A DNA stretch of 64,000 nucleotides from Flavobacterium sp. N3904. GTDB taxonomy: Bacteria > Bacteroidota > Bacteroidia > Flavobacteriales > Flavobacteriaceae. Every line of letters begins with the position of its first letter. Positions within the stretch are counted from its first letter, which is position 1. Positions 61,101 through 64,000 of this stretch are shown one piece after another. Position numbers and translations under genes: made by a program. The stretch covers positions 2,397,501 through 2,461,500 of the forward strand of contig NZ_CP110009.1 of NCBI RefSeq assembly GCF_025947305.1, written 5' to 3'. The notes below the pieces were generated by a model that searched no databases, had not been told where the DNA came from, and was given only the letters and a program-made list of their open reading frames with translations.

Positions 61101-62638
61101 TGCGTCGGTGTATAATTATTATTGGTTGCAGATGAAATTGCAATATCATTTTTGTACCATTGAAAAGTATCATAAGAAGATAATGAATTGATTTTCAATG
61201 ATACGTTTGGAATACAGGGGGAATTTTCGACCGATGTTTTGTCGGATACAATTTCAGGTTTTAAATCAAAACCGGAATAATAGCCTCCATAGGTTGCAGC
61301 TCCATTAGTACCAAAATAAGACACATAAACTTGTTTGGTTGATTTTACCGATATATTTCCAGACAAACCATATTCAGTATATCGTACGAATTTTGGATTT
61401 CCTATAATAGCAATAGGCGGCGAAGTAATTGGATTGTTGTTTAGTAAAACATTTGCTCCTGATTCTGTAACAATATTTATAACACCATCAAATGTGGTGT
61501 TCCCAATGGATTGTATTAAAGGAATGTTGTCAACCGTATTTGGTGTTGAACAATTTATTGGGGGAACAAAAAATAAGTTTTGATTGGCGGGTGAATCGGA
61601 TCCGCCAATACTTTGGTAGGCAAATATATTTTCGGTAGCAGTTATATACATATTCCCATTGATGAATTGGCTTCCATCCAAGGCAATATATTCACCTTTA
61701 TTGAGTATTTTAAAGGGGGCAGAACTGCCATTGAGAAAAATTTGTGTTTGATCAGAATGAGCAACTAATAGAACGCGCTCCAATTCATCAGTTCCAATTC
61801 CTTTTACAAAAACATATTCTTTCCCGGTTTTTTCTAATGAAACTATTTGGTCAAAACCTACGTCTCTTCCAGTAGGACTTTGAACTCCATCTTGATTTGC
61901 GCGTGTCACTATGCTATTGCTTCCGCCAAAAGAACCAGAATTGACAACAACCGGTTTATCGGAAGTTACCAATGCTCCAATTATTTTAGAACTGTTAGAA
62001 ACACTACTTCCATCATCATAATTTTCCAATGCAAGAATGTAACTTTCATTTTTATTTAATATTACTGTGATTGGTCCAGAAATTACCGATCCATCCAAAA
62101 GTCTGGTTCCGTTTTGAAGGTTTGAAATAGTTATTTTTGTTCCGTTTTCGGTAGCAAGTACAGAAGCAAAGTTTAACAATGAAGTGTCAAAAAGAGGATT
62201 GAGCATAGCGCCTAATCTAAAAATTGTTCCTAACGCGCTATTGCCTTTAGATACAAGGCCACCTGCATGATTATAACCTCCATTATTATTGATTCCGGCA
62301 TTGACTCTGGCACTGACATAAATCAAATCTTCGGCTTCAATAATATAACCTTTGTTTTTTATAATTCCGGTCGTAGGAGTGAATAATTGGGTGTTGTCTC
62401 CTGATCCAATATCATATCTATAAGGATTTGTGCTATTGACAGTTCCATATTGAACGCTTCCCCCATTTGCAATTATTTTGAAAGTTACATTTTTTAGACT
62501 GGGTGTAGAAATGTATAAATATTGATCTTCAACCAGTCCAGTAGAGGAGATTAATGGCGGGATATAATGGGTTTTGCTAAACTGAGCAAAGCTGTTTATC
62601 GAAAAAAAGAAAAGTATAATGAATAAGACTTTTTTCAT
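58160..62638 (-). CDS. Very large type IX secreted surface protein with IgGFc-binding-like domain and type-B sorting signal
   Basis: The 1492-residue product has a signal peptide (NSFAQ, about 19). Residues about 40-450 resemble the IgGFc-binding N-terminal domain ([56 protein letters not shown]). Ig-like segments follow. Calcium-binding thrombospondin-3-type repeats appear at about 550 and 750-945 ([31 protein letters not shown]). Several beta repeats with [17 protein letters not shown] cysteines come next. The C-terminus (about 1405-1492; [17 protein letters not shown] ... DRFGKLI ... GHFSLKR) is the gliding-motility type-B sorting domain for type IX secretion. A role in adhesion, surface matrix or interaction with host proteins is likely. 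It is 22 bp after the related gene upstream. Confidence 0.93.
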   Translation of the reverse strand: MKKVLFIILFFFSINSFAQFSKTHYIPPLISSTGLVEDQYLYISTPSLKNVTFKIIANGGSVQYGTVNSTNPYRYDIGSGDNTQLFTPTTGIIKNKGYIIEAEDLIYVSARVNAGINNNGGYNHAGGLVSKGNSALGTIFRLGAMLNPLFDTSLLNFASVLATENGTKITISNLQNGTRLLDGSVISGPITVILNKNESYILALENYDDGSSVSNSSKIIGALVTSDKPVVVNSGSFGGSNSIVTRANQDGVQSPTGRDVGFDQIVSLEKTGKEYVFVKGIGTDELERVLLVAHSDQTQIFLNGSSAPFKILNKGEYIALDGSQFINGNMYITATENIFAYQSIGGSDSPANQNLFFVPPINCSTPNTVDNIPLIQSIGNTTFDGVINIVTESGANVLLNNNPITSPPIAIIGNPKFVRYTEYGLSGNISVKSTKQVYVSYFGTNGAATYGGYYSGFDLKPEIVSDKTSVENSPCIPNVSLKINSLSSYDTFQWYKNDIAISSATNNNYTPTQPGFYQVKGSISGCLSDVFSDKIPVSECPTNYDNDLANDNIDIDYDNDGILNCTESYGDQALNIANLSSGIVTTGTYSNSFSGFITNTTPAATIPFAGNADGSFVTEVLAGKGFSVTYNLNFIKPINISLEYVSAANSTDLLNTDSEYSINSDIDKTITVLNPTNQLLIDTNYDGIYESGVTQFSSFEIRFRLNGSIPLPAGTGTFKFQSFQTKSLKITHKNLLDSAANKATFRLVATCIPKDSDNDGIPDQLDADSDNDGITDLIESQKSPKILSNIDSNLNGLDDIFEPITITIDTDNDGVSDYLDLDSDNDGIYDLVESGSNTADGNKNGILDATAYGTNGLADALETAPDNGILNYTVSDTDADGIMNASETDSDNDFCNDVIEAGFTDPNFDGQLGTNPVTVNANGVVTSKTDGYTTPNGNYSIANPILVTKQPANQSICELQNTTFSIESNADTFLWQLSSDGGNTWNSIIDNAIYSGAKTASLLVTKVNATMNGYQYRILLDKNNNACGLTSVVAVLTVFALPVLNSPITLVQCDDDTDGISNFNVAEKNSFVSSNYTNEIFFYYTTLAGANTKDAATLITNPIAYTSSNKSIWTRVENSNGCFSVAQLDLVVSTTQINSSFNKVFEVCDDFIDATNDDKDGIATFDFSSIAADIQVLLPGSSANYTIKYYANEADALAESNAIPNPSNYRNTTPNQQDIWVRVESNLDNACFGLGSYITLQVNPKPNIDTNDNQNANELVCSNLPNFFVKLDAGIIGNTPTSDYSYVWSKNGSIIPNENNYILNVNEEGIYTVTVSTTKGCDRTRTITVTASDIAHLDSVTISDLSESNTVTANVSGQGDYEYSIDLPNGPFQESNFFDNISAGIHDLYIRDKNGCGTFSKTIAVLGIPKFFTPNNDGYNDYWNIKGANETFNNGAKILIFDRFGKLIKQVLASSNGWDGTFIGNPMPADDYWYTIKLEDGREAKGHFSLKR

Positions 62639-62660
62639 TTGATAAAAATAACAAATAAGA

Positions 62661-64000
62661 CTATCTTTTTAATGAAAAATGCCCTTTTATTTGCTTTCCA
62701 TCTACAAACGACAGTATAAACCAATAATCATCTGCGGGTAGTGTAATTCCATTTAATGTGCCATTCCAGCCAATATTGCTTGAATTCAATTCTTTTAATA
62801 ATTTACCATAACGATCAAAAATCGTAATGGTAGATTTTGGCAGAATATCAAGATTTTTTATTTTCCAAGTATCATTAAAACCATCATTATTTGGGGAGAA
62901 AAATCGAGGGTAATCAAGCACATAAACTGGATATGGAGTAGTAGCCCCACAACCATTTTTATCCCTGATAGTTGCAAAATAAATACCAGGATTTATGTTT
63001 GTAAACAATGGACTATCTTGGTAGTAATTTCCGTCTAATGAAAATTCGTAAACTCCATCACCAGAATATGAAATTGAAATTGTGTTTTCGGATCCGGAAA
63101 AATCAGTAACAGTTGCATTGGTAATGGAACCAATCCCGGATGATTTCACGATGATTTTTTTCATTTTTTGGCAACCGTTCGTATCAGTTACTGTTACCGA
63201 ATAATTTCCAGGAGTTTTAACGTTCAATGTATTTGTCGTGTCACCATTACTCCACAAATAACTAGAAAAGCCATTTTCAATGACTAAGTTTTTATTAGAT
63301 CCATTGCATAAATAAACAGTTTCCTCTTGAAAATTGGGAGGGTCAAAAGTGTTTACAATTAGTGTTTCGGGTGTAATTTTATAGCAATCAGAACCATTTA
63401 CAATTCGGGCATAAATAGTTTGCTGATTTGGAATAATATTAGTGTAACTATTCGGCAATTGATTCTTTTGGTCAATGGCATCAGTTTGGTTAAAATAATA
63501 CTCAACTTTTAAACCAGGAACCAATCCATTAATCACTTGAGGCGTTACCATATTATTTAAGTCAAACTGTGTAAATCCATCTTGATTGGCGTCATTGTCA
63601 CAAGTTTTTATTGGATTTTGAATTGCAATAGTATTGTTTGAAATGGACAAATTCAGTTGTGCATAATTACTGCAACCAAAAGTGTTATTCACTTTGGCAT
63701 AAAGGATTTGATTGATTGTTGTGTTTTTAAAAGTAGTTGGATTCAAAATTGGGTTACTATTTCCCTGAGCATCTCCTAATGAGGTATAATAAATCACTTT
63801 CGAGAGGCTAGTATCGTTGTTTTTAATGATATTGTCCACTTTGGTCAAATCAAAAACAGCTACTCCATCACCATCATCATCACATTGGGATAAGGTTGTG
63901 TTATTTAAAACGATTTGAGGAGCATATTCTATTTTTATCTCATCTTCGGCTTTACAGGTAGAAGGAGATAAAATAACTTTTACTTTGTAGATGCCAGCTC
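62661..64000 (-). CDS. Type IX secreted surface protein with type-B sorting domain (N-terminal part outside window)
   Basis: The frame is open to the end of the window on the minus strand; residues before the apparent TTG at 63848 continue in frame ([18 protein letters not shown], then [13 protein letters not shown]). The visible 447 residues contain repeats of the form C-D-x-D-x-D-G-x-x-x-F-D-L ([32 protein letters not shown]) alternating with [11 protein letters not shown] and [12 protein letters not shown] strands, then an Ig-like [13 protein letters not shown] module. The C-terminus ([18 protein letters not shown] ... [10 protein letters not shown] ... GHFSLKR) is a type-B sorting domain like that of the next gene. 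The two share their last residues and form a tandem pair of adhesin-like proteins. The length of the missing part is unknown. Confidence 0.93.
   Translation of the reverse strand, partial: AGIYKVKVILSPSTCKAEDEIKIEYAPQIVLNNTTLSQCDDDGDGVAVFDLTKVDNIIKNNDTSLSKVIYYTSLGDAQGNSNPILNPTTFKNTTINQILYAKVNNTFGCSNYAQLNLSISNNTIAIQNPIKTCDNDANQDGFTQFDLNNMVTPQVINGLVPGLKVEYYFNQTDAIDQKNQLPNSYTNIIPNQQTIYARIVNGSDCYKITPETLIVNTFDPPNFQEETVYLCNGSNKNLVIENGFSSYLWSNGDTTNTLNVKTPGNYSVTVTDTNGCQKMKKIIVKSSGIGSITNATVTDFSGSENTISISYSGDGVYEFSLDGNYYQDSPLFTNINPGIYFATIRDKNGCGATTPYPVYVLDYPRFFSPNNDGFNDTWKIKNLDILPKSTITIFDRYGKLLKELNSSNIGWNGTLNGITLPADDYWFILSFVDGKQIKGHFSLKR

Overview
The window looks like chromosome from a Bacteroidetes bacterium, most likely Flavobacterium or a close relative. 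The evidence is low G+C, a SusC/SusD pair, type IX secretion type-B sorting domains, A-rich start regions without Shine-Dalgarno sequences, promoters of the TTG-N17-23-TAnnTTTG type, and characteristic housekeeping genes (typA, rimO, proS, rpsT). No rRNA, CRISPR array, transposase or phage gene was seen. Function calls rest on motifs and family knowledge read from the sequence; no database search was run.

Layout. (1) 1-6856: end of a polysaccharide-utilisation locus: SusC (cut by the window edge), SusD, a surface glycan-binding lipoprotein, a GH27 alpha-galactosidase and a GH5 glucanase/mannanase. (2) 6914-9028: a CHASE4 hybrid histidine kinase. (3) 9091-32327: a 23-kb amine-catabolism region. 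It holds three class-III aminotransferases, three aldehyde dehydrogenases plus an mmsA-type CoA-acylating one, four GNAT acetyltransferases (three of one unusual family), an amidohydrolase, an Lrp/AsnC regulator, a complete PotDBCA polyamine ABC importer, a membrane-anchored flavin amine oxidase, an NhaC-type antiporter and a TorF-like porin. (4) 32520-46803: typA, a PAS kinase plus single-domain response regulator, a CpsB/YwqE-type phosphatase, a DegT aminotransferase, an operon rimO/secreted protein/muramoyl amidase, a FadL-type porin, a Gly/Tyr-rich lipoprotein, proS, three tRNA-Glu genes and rpsT. (5) 47162-49882: two nearly identical tandem porins. (6) 50292-58158: a glycosidase operon (GH127, GH13, esterase, GH92) with a divergent AraC regulator. 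(7) 58160-64000: two large type IX secreted surface proteins, the second cut by the window edge.

The most interesting part is region 3. A working model (inference): polyamines enter by the porin and PotDBCA and are oxidised by the amine oxidase or aminotransferases to aminoaldehydes. The dehydrogenases then take these to GABA or beta-alanine, and SSADH and MMSDH deliver succinate and acetyl-CoA. The three GNATs resemble the N-terminal domain of GNAT/carbon-nitrogen hydrolase fusion proteins. With the amidohydrolase, they suggest a route through N-acylated intermediates, comparable to the gamma-glutamyl (Puu) pathway but using acyl-CoA for protection. Other notable points are gene conversion between the tandem porins, a terminator folded inside the end of the AraC gene, overlapping divergent promoters at proS, and an attenuator-like hairpin between potD and potB.
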